Shown: positions 6,838-13,084, counted from the first letter of the stretch. The stretch: 13,084 nt of DNA from CAIPFQ01 sp964641775 (GCA_964641775.1 CAZXLK010000033.1:1-13084), one strand, 5' to 3'. The notes: a model not told the origin generated them from the letters alone. A program made the numbers and translations.

Positions 6838-7932
6838 TTAAGGAAGCTTCTTTTTTTTCGCTACATTATAAACTTTTTCCATCTCAAAAATTGTTCGATC
6901 AAGGGTAAATTTTTCTTTTACAAGAGCTTTTGCCCTCTGCCCAAACGCCTCTCTTCTTGCCGGATTTTCTTTCATTTCCAGAACAGAGCGGGCAACATCT
7001 GGTGGAGAAAATGGCGCTACTTGCAGTCCCGTCTTCCCTTCAATGCAAACTTCACAAAGCCCCCCGATTGGCGTCGCAACCAGGGGCTTTTCTAAAAAAG
7101 CTGCTTGCAAGATTGCCTGCGAGACCCCCTCATTTGCAGTGCTGAGAAGGGTAAAAAGATCCAAAGCTCCCAGCGCTGTAAATGGATTTGGGAGGTGGCC
7201 CGTAAAATGGACATCCAGTTTTAGATCAGCTGCCATTTTCCGATATTCTTTTTCATGCCCCCCTCCAATAATTACCCATTTGATCTCCTTGATTTCTCTC
7301 AAAAGTACAGCTGCCTTGAGAAAATCTCCGATTCCTTTCCAAGAGCGCATCACACATAAGGTCCCAACTAAAAAATCGGTTTTTTTTACGCCTAAAGATG
7401 TCCTAAAGCTTAAGGCTGCATCTTTGTCATAATGGATTTTTAATGGATCAACTCCTGTAGGAATAGATAGGCATCTCCCTTGGGATTTACCCGATTGCTT
7501 ACAAATCATGGGAATGATGGAAGAGCAAGTCGTTACGACAACGTCGGCAAGGATGCCGTAGAGAATTTTGCTATTTAATCCCGGTTTGATTGGGGTAGAG
7601 AGGTGGCGGGTTCGGACAACAGCCTTTCCCATCATTTTAGCAGCCATGCCGCCAATCCAGGCATCCAAGGAGGAATGGGTATTGACCAAATCAATGTGAT
7701 GGCGCCGGATTAGGTTTGCGATTTGGATGAGTGTTATAGGCCAATGATGTTTTCGAAAATCCAAAGAATAGCATGTAAAGCCGGCTTTACATCCCTCATC
7801 GATCAATTTTCCCCCTTTCATCACCCCCAAAATCACCCGGTGGCCGGCGCTTTGCATCCCAACAGATTCGCGCAAAATCCGGATTTCCTGTCCGCCCCAA
7901 CCGGTAGATGCTTCCAAATGCAAAATATTCAT
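6838..7932 (-). CDS. GT-B glycosyltransferase, family 4-like
   Basis: A 364-residue cytoplasmic or membrane-associated glycosyltransferase. The N-terminal acceptor domain carries a glycine-rich loop GWGGQEIRI (11-19). The C-terminal nucleotide-sugar domain contains GTLCVMRSWKG (190-200), VIIGGGHE (220-227) and EGVSQAILQAAFLEKPLVATPIGG (269-291). The usual E-x7-E motif has E269 but Gln at 277 in place of the second Glu; related enzymes tolerate this. The acceptor is probably lipopolysaccharide or another surface glycan; the sequence does not fix donor or acceptor. The ATG overlaps the mutY TGA by four bases (ATGA). A 20-base perfect palindrome (7773-7792) lies inside the gene, where it encodes TGT AAA GCC GGC TTT ACA (C-K-A-G-F-T). 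Confidence 0.9.
   Translation of the reverse strand: MNILHLEASTGWGGQEIRILRESVGMQSAGHRVILGVMKGGKLIDEGCKAGFTCYSLDFRKHHWPITLIQIANLIRRHHIDLVNTHSSLDAWIGGMAAKMMGKAVVRTRHLSTPIKPGLNSKILYGILADVVVTTCSSIIPMICKQSGKSQGRCLSIPTGVDPLKIHYDKDAALSFRTSLGVKKTDFLVGTLCVMRSWKGIGDFLKAAVLLREIKEIKWVIIGGGHEKEYRKMAADLKLDVHFTGHLPNPFTALGALDLFTLLSTANEGVSQAILQAAFLEKPLVATPIGGLCEVCIEGKTGLQVAPFSPPDVARSVLEMKENPARREAFGQRAKALVKEKFTLDRTIFEMEKVYNVAKKKKLP
7773..7792. repeat. Dispersed palindrome, copy 2 (inside glycosyltransferase gene)
   Basis: ATGTAAAGCCGGCTTTACAT is a perfect 20-base palindrome sharing its arms with the copies at 3405-3421 and 12302-12320. Only the central bases differ between copies. Confidence 0.85.
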
Positions 7933-8924
7933 AATTGCATCATGATTTTTTTATGACCTGATGAAAAGGGGAGCTCTTGCAGCTTTTCTTTCAAAACCCA
8001 AGTCCCGATTCCACCCACGGGAGTCTTTGTTTTCAAAAGATAAGGAAAAAGGCGGGCTTTATATCTTGTAAAAGTGTGGCTTACTTCTTTTAAGGCCTTT
8101 ACATATTCCACTTTAAAGCCCAACCTTTTTTCAAAATCCAAATCCATCCCTTCGAAATAGGGAAACTCATAAAGACCTTCCATGACTCTCCCTATTTCTC
8201 CCTTTCGAACCAATATCTGTCCTTGAGAGATGACGACTGTCACCACTCGATGCAAAAGCGTCACTTGCCTTTTTTCATTTTTGATGGGCAGCGACTCTGC
8301 AATGCCTTTTTTCTCTCCTAAACAATTTTTCTGCAAAGGACATTCTAAACAAAGGGGTTTTTTCGGAAGACAGATCGTAGCTCCCAATTCAATCAAAGCC
8401 TCGCTTGTAACCCACGGCTCTTTTTCATCCAAAAGATCAAGAGTTCTCTCTTCAATTTTCTTCCGTACTTTTTGGCTGCAAATATTTTCTGCTGTAGCAG
8501 TCAAGCGGCTAATCACTCTTAAGACATTTGCATCGACAGCAGCAGCTTTTTTTTGAAACCCAAAGTTTAAAATTGCCCCAATCGTATAGGGTCCAAGCCC
8601 TGAAATCCTTGCCAGCTCTTCTTTTTTTTCAGGAATTTTTCCACCAAATTCTTTTACAATCTGCTGAGCACCCCGATGCAAATTGCGAGCTCTACTATAG
8701 TAGCCCAGCCCTTCCCATGCCTTAATCACTGCATCTAAGCTCGCCTCTGCCAAGGCATTTACATCAGGGAAAAGCTCCATCCATTTTAAAAAATAAGAGA
8801 CAACGACAGATGCTCTTGTTTGCTGCAGCATCACCTCTGAGATCCAAACTTTATAAGGCGATCGCTCTTCTCTCCAAGGAAAAGGGCGCTCATTTTCTTT
8901 AAACCAATCATGCAGATGAAGCAT
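7929..8924 (-). CDS. mutY: MutY, A/G-specific adenine DNA glycosylase
   Basis: Removes adenine mispaired with 8-oxoguanine. The 331 residues match the family, slightly short. WxSEVMLQQT contains the catalytic Glu (E30). The helix-hairpin-helix reads ISGLGPYTIGAI (107-118), followed by the GPD Asp in VDANVLRV (D131). The [4Fe-4S] ligands C185-x6-C192-x2-C195-x5-C201 are complete. A C-terminal NUDIX-like 8-oxoG-recognition domain follows (about 220-331, with RVVTVVIS and VSHTFTRYKARL). First gene of a four-gene minus-strand operon; its TGA overlaps the glycosyltransferase ATG. No good Shine-Dalgarno precedes the ATG, and only 20 bases separate it from the divergent gene, so its promoter must lie inside that gene's 5' end. 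Confidence 0.96.
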   Translation of the reverse strand: MLHLHDWFKENERPFPWREERSPYKVWISEVMLQQTRASVVVSYFLKWMELFPDVNALAEASLDAVIKAWEGLGYYSRARNLHRGAQQIVKEFGGKIPEKKEELARISGLGPYTIGAILNFGFQKKAAAVDANVLRVISRLTATAENICSQKVRKKIEERTLDLLDEKEPWVTSEALIELGATICLPKKPLCLECPLQKNCLGEKKGIAESLPIKNEKRQVTLLHRVVTVVISQGQILVRKGEIGRVMEGLYEFPYFEGMDLDFEKRLGFKVEYVKALKEVSHTFTRYKARLFPYLLKTKTPVGGIGTWVLKEKLQELPFSSGHKKIMMQL

Positions 8925-8944
8925 AATAGAGACGATTATTCCAT

Positions 8945-9889
8945 ATGACTGAATTCTCTGGCCTTATTTTTGGTGATTTTCCCCATTATCTCGACCATCT
9001 TGCCCCTTTTTGCGCTCTGCATAACTGCCCGCTTTACATTAGTGATAGTCACATTGCCGAACTTGCGCGCAAATATTATCCCGATCTGAAAGTGATCGAA
9101 TCTTTGCCAAAAAAATTGGATGTTGCTCTTTCTTGCCAAAGTAGAGAGTTTCTTCCCAAATGCAATAAGCTTCTTTGGCTTCCTCATGGCAATTCCGATA
9201 AAGGCTGGCAAGGACCCATTTACGAGCCCCTTCAAAATGAAATCGCCCTGGTTTATGGCCAGCAAATGATTGATGCCATGCATAAAGAACATGTATTTCC
9301 CAAAATCATCCGCGTTGGAAATTTTCGTCTCGCCTATTGGAAAAAGCATCAAGATTTCTATCATCAATTTCCCCTACCTCGAGGAAAAAAGACGTATCTT
9401 TATGCACCTACTTGGGATGATGCAGAGGGAAATGGGAGTCTTATGTCGGGGCTTGATGCGATATCCACTCATTTGCCAAAAGAGTGCAATCTCATCGTTA
9501 AAATCCATCCGAATTCCATGCTCCAATTTGCCCCTGAGATCGAAAGGATGATTGGGAAATGGGGATGTAAAGCCAACATTTTTTTCCTCACTTCTTTTCC
9601 ACCCATTTATGCACTTTTAAGCATTTGTGATATCTATATCGGCGATATGTCTTCTATTGGCTATGATTTTCTCTATTGGAAAAGGCCCATGTATTTTTTT
9701 AAAAGAAATGGACCCTCACTCCTTCATCAAGCAGGCAAGCTGGCATTGATCCCTGAGATCTTTCATGAGGATCCTCAAGATCGAAGAGAAATTCAAACTC
9801 AAATTTACAATTATGCTTTTGACGGGAGTACAAAAACCACTTTCATGTCATTGATTTCTGAGGCGGTAGGCTCTGCCTCAATTTCATAG
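8945..9889 (+). CDS. CDP-glycerol glycerophosphotransferase-like protein (TagF/Glyphos_transf superfamily)
   Basis: A 314-residue GT-B-fold protein. Family motifs visible are LPHGNSDKG (79-87, with the HG-x3-KG signature), YAPTWDD (153-159), VKIHPN (186-191) and YIGDMSSIGYDFLY (231-244, the D-x-SS motif). TagF-type enzymes move glycerol-phosphate or another polyol-phosphate from a CDP-activated donor onto a lipid-linked or glycan acceptor. At 314 residues this is a single catalytic domain without the long N-terminal part of TagF. Gram-negative relatives often decorate surface polysaccharides, so a role in envelope glycans with the nearby glycosyltransferase is possible but unproven. A weak AGAGA about ten bases upstream is the only ribosome-binding candidate. 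The last 79 bases overlap mreC on the other strand. Confidence 0.82.
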   Translation: MTEFSGLIFGDFPHYLDHLAPFCALHNCPLYISDSHIAELARKYYPDLKVIESLPKKLDVALSCQSREFLPKCNKLLWLPHGNSDKGWQGPIYEPLQNEIALVYGQQMIDAMHKEHVFPKIIRVGNFRLAYWKKHQDFYHQFPLPRGKKTYLYAPTWDDAEGNGSLMSGLDAISTHLPKECNLIVKIHPNSMLQFAPEIERMIGKWGCKANIFFLTSFPPIYALLSICDIYIGDMSSIGYDFLYWKRPMYFFKRNGPSLLHQAGKLALIPEIFHEDPQDRREIQTQIYNYAFDGSTKTTFMSLISEAVGSASIS

Positions 9890-10731
9890 GCAAAGCTCCC
9901 AACTTTTAGTGGAAAAACTTTGGAAACTGTGGCAACAGAAATCCCTTTGGGAAAAACCCCATCTAACCCCGATGTCACCAACAGATCCCCTTTTACAATC
10001 AAAAAATCGGAGCGAAGGTCCCGTTCTTTTCCTTCTTTATCGGAAAAATCATAATTGAAGCCGGCTCCTTTCAAAATAGGTGTTCGAGCATGCCAAAAAG
10101 GGGCCCCATTTCCCATGAGCTCTCCTTTTGCTAAATAGGTATTGTCTCTAAGAACCCGAACGGCAGGAGCTAAACTAGAATCGGTAATGAGCCGTACCCT
10201 TGATTGCCGAGTGCCTACAAAATCAATCACTCCGACTAAAGAATTTCCAAGAACAACGGGGCTATTTCTACTTACAACAGGATAGCCAATTTTTTCGTTT
10301 TCCTCTTCTCCCACTCCAATCCAAAAGGTATTGCTCCAAGTGGCGGGATCTCGGTAAATCACAAGAGCAGGAATTGCTTTCGATCTCACCTCAAAAAGGC
10401 GAAAGAGCTCATTTGTTACTGATTCTGATTGAGTAAGCTGTGCAATCCATTCTTTGGCCCATTCAAGTTCTCCTTTCAGCTTTTGGTTTTCCAGCTCTAG
10501 CTCGAGCTGCGAACAAGGAGTGGTTTTTTTATTTGGCGTGAGCGGTCGATCTTGCAAATACTCTTTCACTCCCAATGCAAGCTTTGCTACGGGAGTTAAA
10601 GTGCATAATGCAAAAACCCTTGTCTTTTCAGAGGCAGGATGAGACAAGCTAGCCCATGCAAAAAGAAAACAAGCGAGGAGCCAAAGAGGTGCATGGGGAG
10701 GTGTATGGGGAAAAAAATTTATCTTCTTCAC
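9811..10731 (-). CDS. mreC: MreC, rod-shape/cell-division scaffold protein
   Basis: Bitopic inner-membrane protein that couples MreB filaments to peptidoglycan synthesis. The 306 residues comprise a short cytoplasmic tail, a transmembrane segment (about 16-33), a coiled coil (about 74-100, QLELELENQKLKGELEWAKEW) and the two-lobed beta domain. The latter shows VIYRDPATWSNTFWIGVG, LVGVIDFVGTRQSRVRLITDSS and KGDLLVTSGLDGVFPKGISVATVSKV. It starts with GTG overlapping the aminotransferase TGA (GTGA), without a Shine-Dalgarno, so translation is probably coupled. In Chlamydia the equivalent pair is, as I recall, CT637-CT638. Chlamydiota lack FtsZ and depend on MreB for division, which gives MreC special weight there (established for Chlamydia, inferred here). 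Confidence 0.92.
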   Translation of the reverse strand: MKKINFFPHTPPHAPLWLLACFLFAWASLSHPASEKTRVFALCTLTPVAKLALGVKEYLQDRPLTPNKKTTPCSQLELELENQKLKGELEWAKEWIAQLTQSESVTNELFRLFEVRSKAIPALVIYRDPATWSNTFWIGVGEEENEKIGYPVVSRNSPVVLGNSLVGVIDFVGTRQSRVRLITDSSLAPAVRVLRDNTYLAKGELMGNGAPFWHARTPILKGAGFNYDFSDKEGKERDLRSDFLIVKGDLLVTSGLDGVFPKGISVATVSKVFPLKVGSFAYEIEAEPTASEINDMKVVFVLPSKA

Positions 10732-11903
10732 AATACGGATTTAATTGCATTCACAACACTATCGATATTCTTTGTATTCAATCCAGTCAATGAAATCCTT
10801 CCATTGTCTGTTAAATAAATCCCAAATTCTTCAACCATGCGAGAAACTTGGGCCTTATCCAAATCAATAAAAGAAAACATCCCCTTGTGATCTTGAAGAA
10901 ATGCAAAGTCTTGAGGCAATTTTTGGACTAAATTTTTTCGCACCGTGCTAATTCGATCCCGCATTACGTTCAGGTCATTTTCCCAATCTTTTTTCAATGT
11001 CTCATTTTGCAAAAGCGCTGCGACAATACGGGCGCCATGAGCAGGTGGATTGGAATAAAGAGAGCGGATGATCTTTTTGATTTGAGAGCCAACCCTTAGC
11101 TTTACAGCAGAATTTTCATCCACGACAAATAAAGCGCCGACTCTTTGGCAATAAAGGCTAAAATTTTTGGAGCAAGAATAGGCAACGAGCATTTCATGTC
11201 CATCATCTAAGAAAATTTCCAGGGCCTTGCGATCTTTTTCAATCCCATCTCCTAGTCCTTGATAGGCAAAATCAAAAAAGGGAAGAAGCTTTTTTGCTAA
11301 AATGATCTTCGAGATCTCTTTCCACTGATCATGAGTTAAATCACATCCGGTTGGATTGTGGCATGCAGGATGCAAAATGACAGCAGTCTTTTCATCCATT
11401 TGTTTCAGTTGAGAGCAAATGGCCTCAAAATCGACTCCATGAGTCTTTCTATTGTAGTAAGGAAAGCTGACAACCATGCAGCCTGCTCTTTCAAAAATCG
11501 AGCGGTGATTAGGCCAAGTGGGATTGGAAAGGGCAACGGTCTTCGTTATTTCTTGTGTTAAAAATTGTCCGCCTAATTGCAATGCGCCGGTGCCGCCAAG
11601 CGTCTGCGCAGCGAAAATTCTCGCATGGTTTTCCTTCCACCTCTTTTCTCCAAAGACTATCGGTCCAATTTGCTCTAAAAATTCGCTGCTTCCGGCAATA
11701 GGAAGATAGTCAGCGGCTATTTCCTGATCAAAGATCTGCTCCTTGGCCTTTTTCACCGAGGGCATAAGCGTTGCTTTTAGCTCCTCGTCTTTGTAGATTC
11801 CAATAATTAAATTTACTTTATCCTTCCGGCCATCGGCGAGATAGGCCTCATTGATGCCAAAAATGGGGTCGGGCTGAGCTTCCGAGATTTCATGAAAGAA
11901 CAT
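10728..11903 (-). CDS. Aspartate/aromatic aminotransferase (class I, AspC/TyrB type)
   Basis: PLP-dependent aminotransferase exchanging the amino group between aspartate or an aromatic amino acid and 2-oxoglutarate. The 391 residues align from the start with E. coli AspC (MFFHEISEAQPDPIFG versus MFENITAAPADPILG), which supports the chosen ATG. Key residues visible are W130, N183-P184 in HNPTG, D211 and Y214, the PLP lysine K246 in YSCSKNFSLYCQRVG, R254, R280 before SNPPAHG, and the substrate-carboxylate Arg R369 in NGRISL. Chlamydial relatives are annotated tyrB; substrate preference cannot be read from sequence. A consensus TATAAT sits only six bases before the ATG, so the mRNA may be leaderless. 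The gene is coupled to mreC downstream. Confidence 0.92.
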   Translation of the reverse strand: MFFHEISEAQPDPIFGINEAYLADGRKDKVNLIIGIYKDEELKATLMPSVKKAKEQIFDQEIAADYLPIAGSSEFLEQIGPIVFGEKRWKENHARIFAAQTLGGTGALQLGGQFLTQEITKTVALSNPTWPNHRSIFERAGCMVVSFPYYNRKTHGVDFEAICSQLKQMDEKTAVILHPACHNPTGCDLTHDQWKEISKIILAKKLLPFFDFAYQGLGDGIEKDRKALEIFLDDGHEMLVAYSCSKNFSLYCQRVGALFVVDENSAVKLRVGSQIKKIIRSLYSNPPAHGARIVAALLQNETLKKDWENDLNVMRDRISTVRKNLVQKLPQDFAFLQDHKGMFSFIDLDKAQVSRMVEEFGIYLTDNGRISLTGLNTKNIDSVVNAIKSVL

Positions 11904-11909
11904 GCCCCT

Positions 11910-11915
11910 ATTATA
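11910..11915 (-). promoter_or_regulatory. -10 box of the aminotransferase-mreC operon
   Basis: The minus strand reads TATAAT at 11915-11910, followed by AGGGGC and then the ATG at 11903. With the usual 6-7 base gap, transcription would begin at or next to the start codon. A -35 box at standard spacing (GTGGAA, 11938-11933) is poor. Confidence 0.4.
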
Positions 11916-11917
11916 TC

Positions 11918-11947
11918 TTGAGGCAAAATAGATTCCACATCTAAAAT
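11918..11947 (+). promoter_or_regulatory. Candidate promoter of the alanine tRNA
   Basis: TTGAGG (11918-11923), 18 bases, TAAAAT (11942-11947). Transcription would start about 8 bases before the mature tRNA 5' end. It lies back to back with the aminotransferase -10 box in the 58-base divergent gap. Confidence 0.35.
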
Positions 11948-11961
11948 ACTAAGATGCAAAA

Positions 11962-12034
11962 GGGGCGTTAGCTCAGTTGGTAGAGCGCAACAATGGCATT
12001 GTTGAGGCCAACGGTTCGACTCCGTTACGCTCCA
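11962..12034 (+). tRNA. tRNA-Ala, anticodon GGC
   Basis: A complete cloverleaf is visible. Acceptor stem GGGGCGT pairs with ACGCTCC and includes the G3-U70 wobble pair that identifies alanine tRNAs. The D arm is GCTC...GAGC and the anticodon stem CAACA/TGTTG with loop ATGGCAT, giving anticodon GGC (reads GCC/GCU). The T arm is AACGG-TTCGACT-CCGTT, followed by discriminator A. CCA is not encoded; the next bases are TTA. The 3' end touches the stop codon of the convergent gene starting at 12035. Confidence 0.97.
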
Positions 12035-12283
12035 TTACCTTTTCTTCTTCTTCTTCTGCTTCCGAAAAACCATCCATGCCCCAAGAACAATGATAACGAT
12101 TCCCCCAACCACAAGATATTGGGATTCTTGAATAGAGCCTTTATTTTCTACTGTAATGGGGGATTTGATCTCCCCTATTTCGCTTTTAAAGGAATGGGAA
12201 AGAATGAGGGCGATTATCCCCAAAATGATCAAGACAGCCCCGGTCCACTGCTGATATCGAAATTTTTTCATCATTTTCCACAT
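12035..12283 (-). CDS. Small two-helix membrane protein, unknown function
   Basis: An 82-residue protein with two transmembrane segments (about 14-30, GAVLIILGIIALILSHS, and 56-73, YLVVGGIVIIVLGAWMVF). They are separated by a hydrophilic loop (about 31-55), and a Lys/Arg-rich C-terminal tail would favour a cytoplasmic end. Length and layout resemble small DUF3185-type membrane proteins, but I cannot confirm membership. ATG at 12283 is the longest start; ATG at 12274 or 12271, preceded by GGAAA, are equally possible. It ends directly against the convergent tRNA-Ala, with no intergenic base. Confidence 0.7.
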   Translation of the reverse strand: MWKMMKKFRYQQWTGAVLIILGIIALILSHSFKSEIGEIKSPITVENKGSIQESQYLVVGGIVIIVLGAWMVFRKQKKKKKR

Positions 12284-12301
12284 ATATCATAACTGTGAAA
12301 A

Positions 12302-12320
12302 ATGTAAAGCGGCTTTACAT
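12302..12320. repeat. Dispersed palindrome, copy 3 (intergenic)
   Basis: ATGTAAAGC, one base (G), GCTTTACAT: a perfect 9+1+9 inverted repeat, the same motif as at 3405-3421 and 7773-7792. It has no following T-run, so it is unlikely to be a simple intrinsic terminator. Confidence 0.85.
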
Positions 12321-12409
12321 CACGATGTCGATCCTTAAGAAAGGACAGGATTTGCAAGATCGATGCTAATGCATCGGCAGGATAAGCATGATAATAATGG
12401 AATAAAAAT

Positions 12410-12436
12410 ATAATTACATATTGATTTTGTAATTAT
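12410..12436. promoter_or_regulatory. Operator-like inverted repeat over the -35 region
   Basis: ATAATTAC (12410-12417) and GTAATTAT (12429-12436) are exact reverse complements separated by 11 bases. They straddle the -35 hexamer at 12421-12426. Position and symmetry fit a dimeric regulator, but AT-rich sequence makes chance symmetry likelier. Confidence 0.35.
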
Positions 12437-12449
12437 TTTATGATATAAT
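12421..12449 (+). promoter_or_regulatory. Vegetative-type promoter of the right-edge gene
   Basis: TTGATT (12421-12426), exactly 17 bases, TATAAT (12444-12449): a near-consensus sigma-70/sigma-66 promoter. Predicted start is near 12456. It is followed by AGGAG (12473-12477), 7 bases before the ATG at 12485. Confidence 0.7.
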
Positions 12450-12484
12450 TTTGATTTAAATAATAAAATAATAGGAGTGTGAAA

Positions 12485-13084
12485 ATGTCAGCAGCTATAG
12501 AAAATATCACTGTAAACTGGATTAGGCCCATTGAGCTAAAAGACCAGTTAGAAACCAAAGTTGAATTTTTCTTGGATGCAAAAGGGAAATATTCCGGGAA
12601 TTGGTTATATGATAAACAAGTCATTGGCTTTGCTTCGACGTTTTTCTTGCGCCAGCAGACCTATTGGTATACGGCTTTGGAGAAATTAAATCTTTTACCT
12701 GATCTGGTTCCTACTCTTCCTGAAAATTTCTATGAGATCTATTTTGGCAATTGCCCGATCAAGGAAATGGAAGGGAATCTAAAAAAAGATGGAACTCCTT
12801 ATAAACTTTATGAAACCCATTCTTTATATCTCATTCCTCCAGAAAGTTTGGATAATTTGGAAGCGCGGGTGGGCGCTTATGGTCGAGATGTTTTGGGTGC
12901 TCAAAATGATGATGAAAATCCTTTGAGGCTTGATGCTGCTTATCCACCAACTGATGGCTTTGAGCATATTGAATCGGATCGTTGGGAATGGGTCTTGATA
13001 CCGAATGAGGTGTTAGAAGTGAGCCTAAATAAAACATTCTCTCAGCAGCTTGAAACTCTTGAAACCTTAAACCAAAGAGTAACA
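12485..13084 (+). CDS. Unrecognised protein, 3' end outside window
   Basis: Exactly 200 codons are open from ATG at 12485 to the right edge. The start is well supported by AGGAG seven bases upstream and a strong promoter. The protein begins MSAAIENITVNWIRPIELKD, with no signal peptide or transmembrane segment in the visible part. It is rich in aromatic and acidic residues (for example RQQTYWYTALEKL, NFYEIYFGNCPI, DRWEWVLIPNEV), which suggests a compact soluble domain, and ends in a Leu/Glu/Gln-rich stretch that may begin a coiled coil. I know no matching family; a lineage-specific protein, perhaps a secreted effector, is possible but speculative. Confidence 0.85.
   Translation, partial: MSAAIENITVNWIRPIELKDQLETKVEFFLDAKGKYSGNWLYDKQVIGFASTFFLRQQTYWYTALEKLNLLPDLVPTLPENFYEIYFGNCPIKEMEGNLKKDGTPYKLYETHSLYLIPPESLDNLEARVGAYGRDVLGAQNDDENPLRLDAAYPPTDGFEHIESDRWEWVLIPNEVLEVSLNKTFSQQLETLETLNQRVT

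Larger units (their letters stand above)
12284..12484. promoter_or_regulatory. Noncoding region upstream of the right-edge gene
   Basis: About 200 bases without a credible gene. From left to right it holds the dispersed palindrome at 12302-12320, a small hairpin CGATGC-TAAT-GCATCG (12361-12376), a strongly AT-rich stretch with an inverted repeat (12410-12436), and a vegetative-type promoter (12421-12449) with a leader of about 30 bases to the ATG at 12485. Confidence 0.6.

Noticed and set aside
8936..9367. 143-residue minus-strand reading frame opposite the glycerophosphotransferase-like gene
   Set aside because: The plus-strand frame carries clear family motifs across the same bases. The minus frame has none and shows no coherent domain.
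12302..12320. Intergenic palindrome as a rho-independent terminator
   Set aside because: No U-run follows on either strand, and two further copies lie inside coding sequences.
12433..12624. 63-residue minus-strand reading frame opposite the start of the right-edge gene
   Set aside because: It overlaps the promoter, ribosome binding site and start of the well-supported plus-strand gene and has no start signals of its own.

Overview
This window most likely comes from an environmental (amoeba-associated) member of the Chlamydiota. That is an inference from gene content and order. A type II secretion secretin with a long N-terminal charged region is followed by the GspE ATPase and preceded by a membrane-anchored protein placed like chlamydial CT573. 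An aspartate/aromatic aminotransferase is coupled to MreC, which I recall as the CT637-CT638 arrangement. Composition is moderately AT-rich. No rRNA, IS transposase, phage gene or CRISPR array is present.

Layout. Positions 1-5087 (minus strand) hold a type II secretion operon, transcribed as membrane-anchored protein, gspD, gspE; gspE runs off the left edge. Between gspD and gspE sits a foreign-looking cassette (about 1105-1625). It is a small gene for a four-helix-bundle protein of the 23S rRNA intervening-sequence (IVP/S23) family, framed by hexanucleotide arrays in inverted orientation. This is the most unusual structure in the window. Positions 5088-5264 are a divergent promoter region, followed by a small multi-spanning membrane protein (5265-5708, plus).

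Positions 5705-8924 (minus) form a compact operon: mutY, a GT-B glycosyltransferase, a membrane-anchored helical-repeat protein, and a small pyruvoyl-type SpeD (S-adenosylmethionine decarboxylase) homologue. Their reading frames overlap by 4 and 11 bases or are 13 bases apart. Divergent from mutY is a CDP-glycerol glycerophosphotransferase-like gene (8945-9889, plus). Its 3' end overlaps the convergent mreC gene by 79 bases. mreC is translationally coupled (GTGA overlap) to an upstream class I aminotransferase (10728-11903, minus).

At the right end, tRNA-Ala(GGC) (plus) directly abuts a convergent small two-helix membrane protein gene. A noncoding stretch of about 200 bases with a perfect palindrome and a strong promoter then leads into an unrecognised plus-strand gene cut by the right edge.

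Two signals are not explained by the gene map. One is the inverted-repeat-bounded IVP cassette inside an mRNA operon, which resembles the architecture of rRNA intervening sequences. The other is a dispersed perfect palindrome, TGTAAAGC-N(1-2)-GCTTTACA, found three times (in gspD, in the glycosyltransferase gene and in the right-hand intergenic region) in different reading frames.
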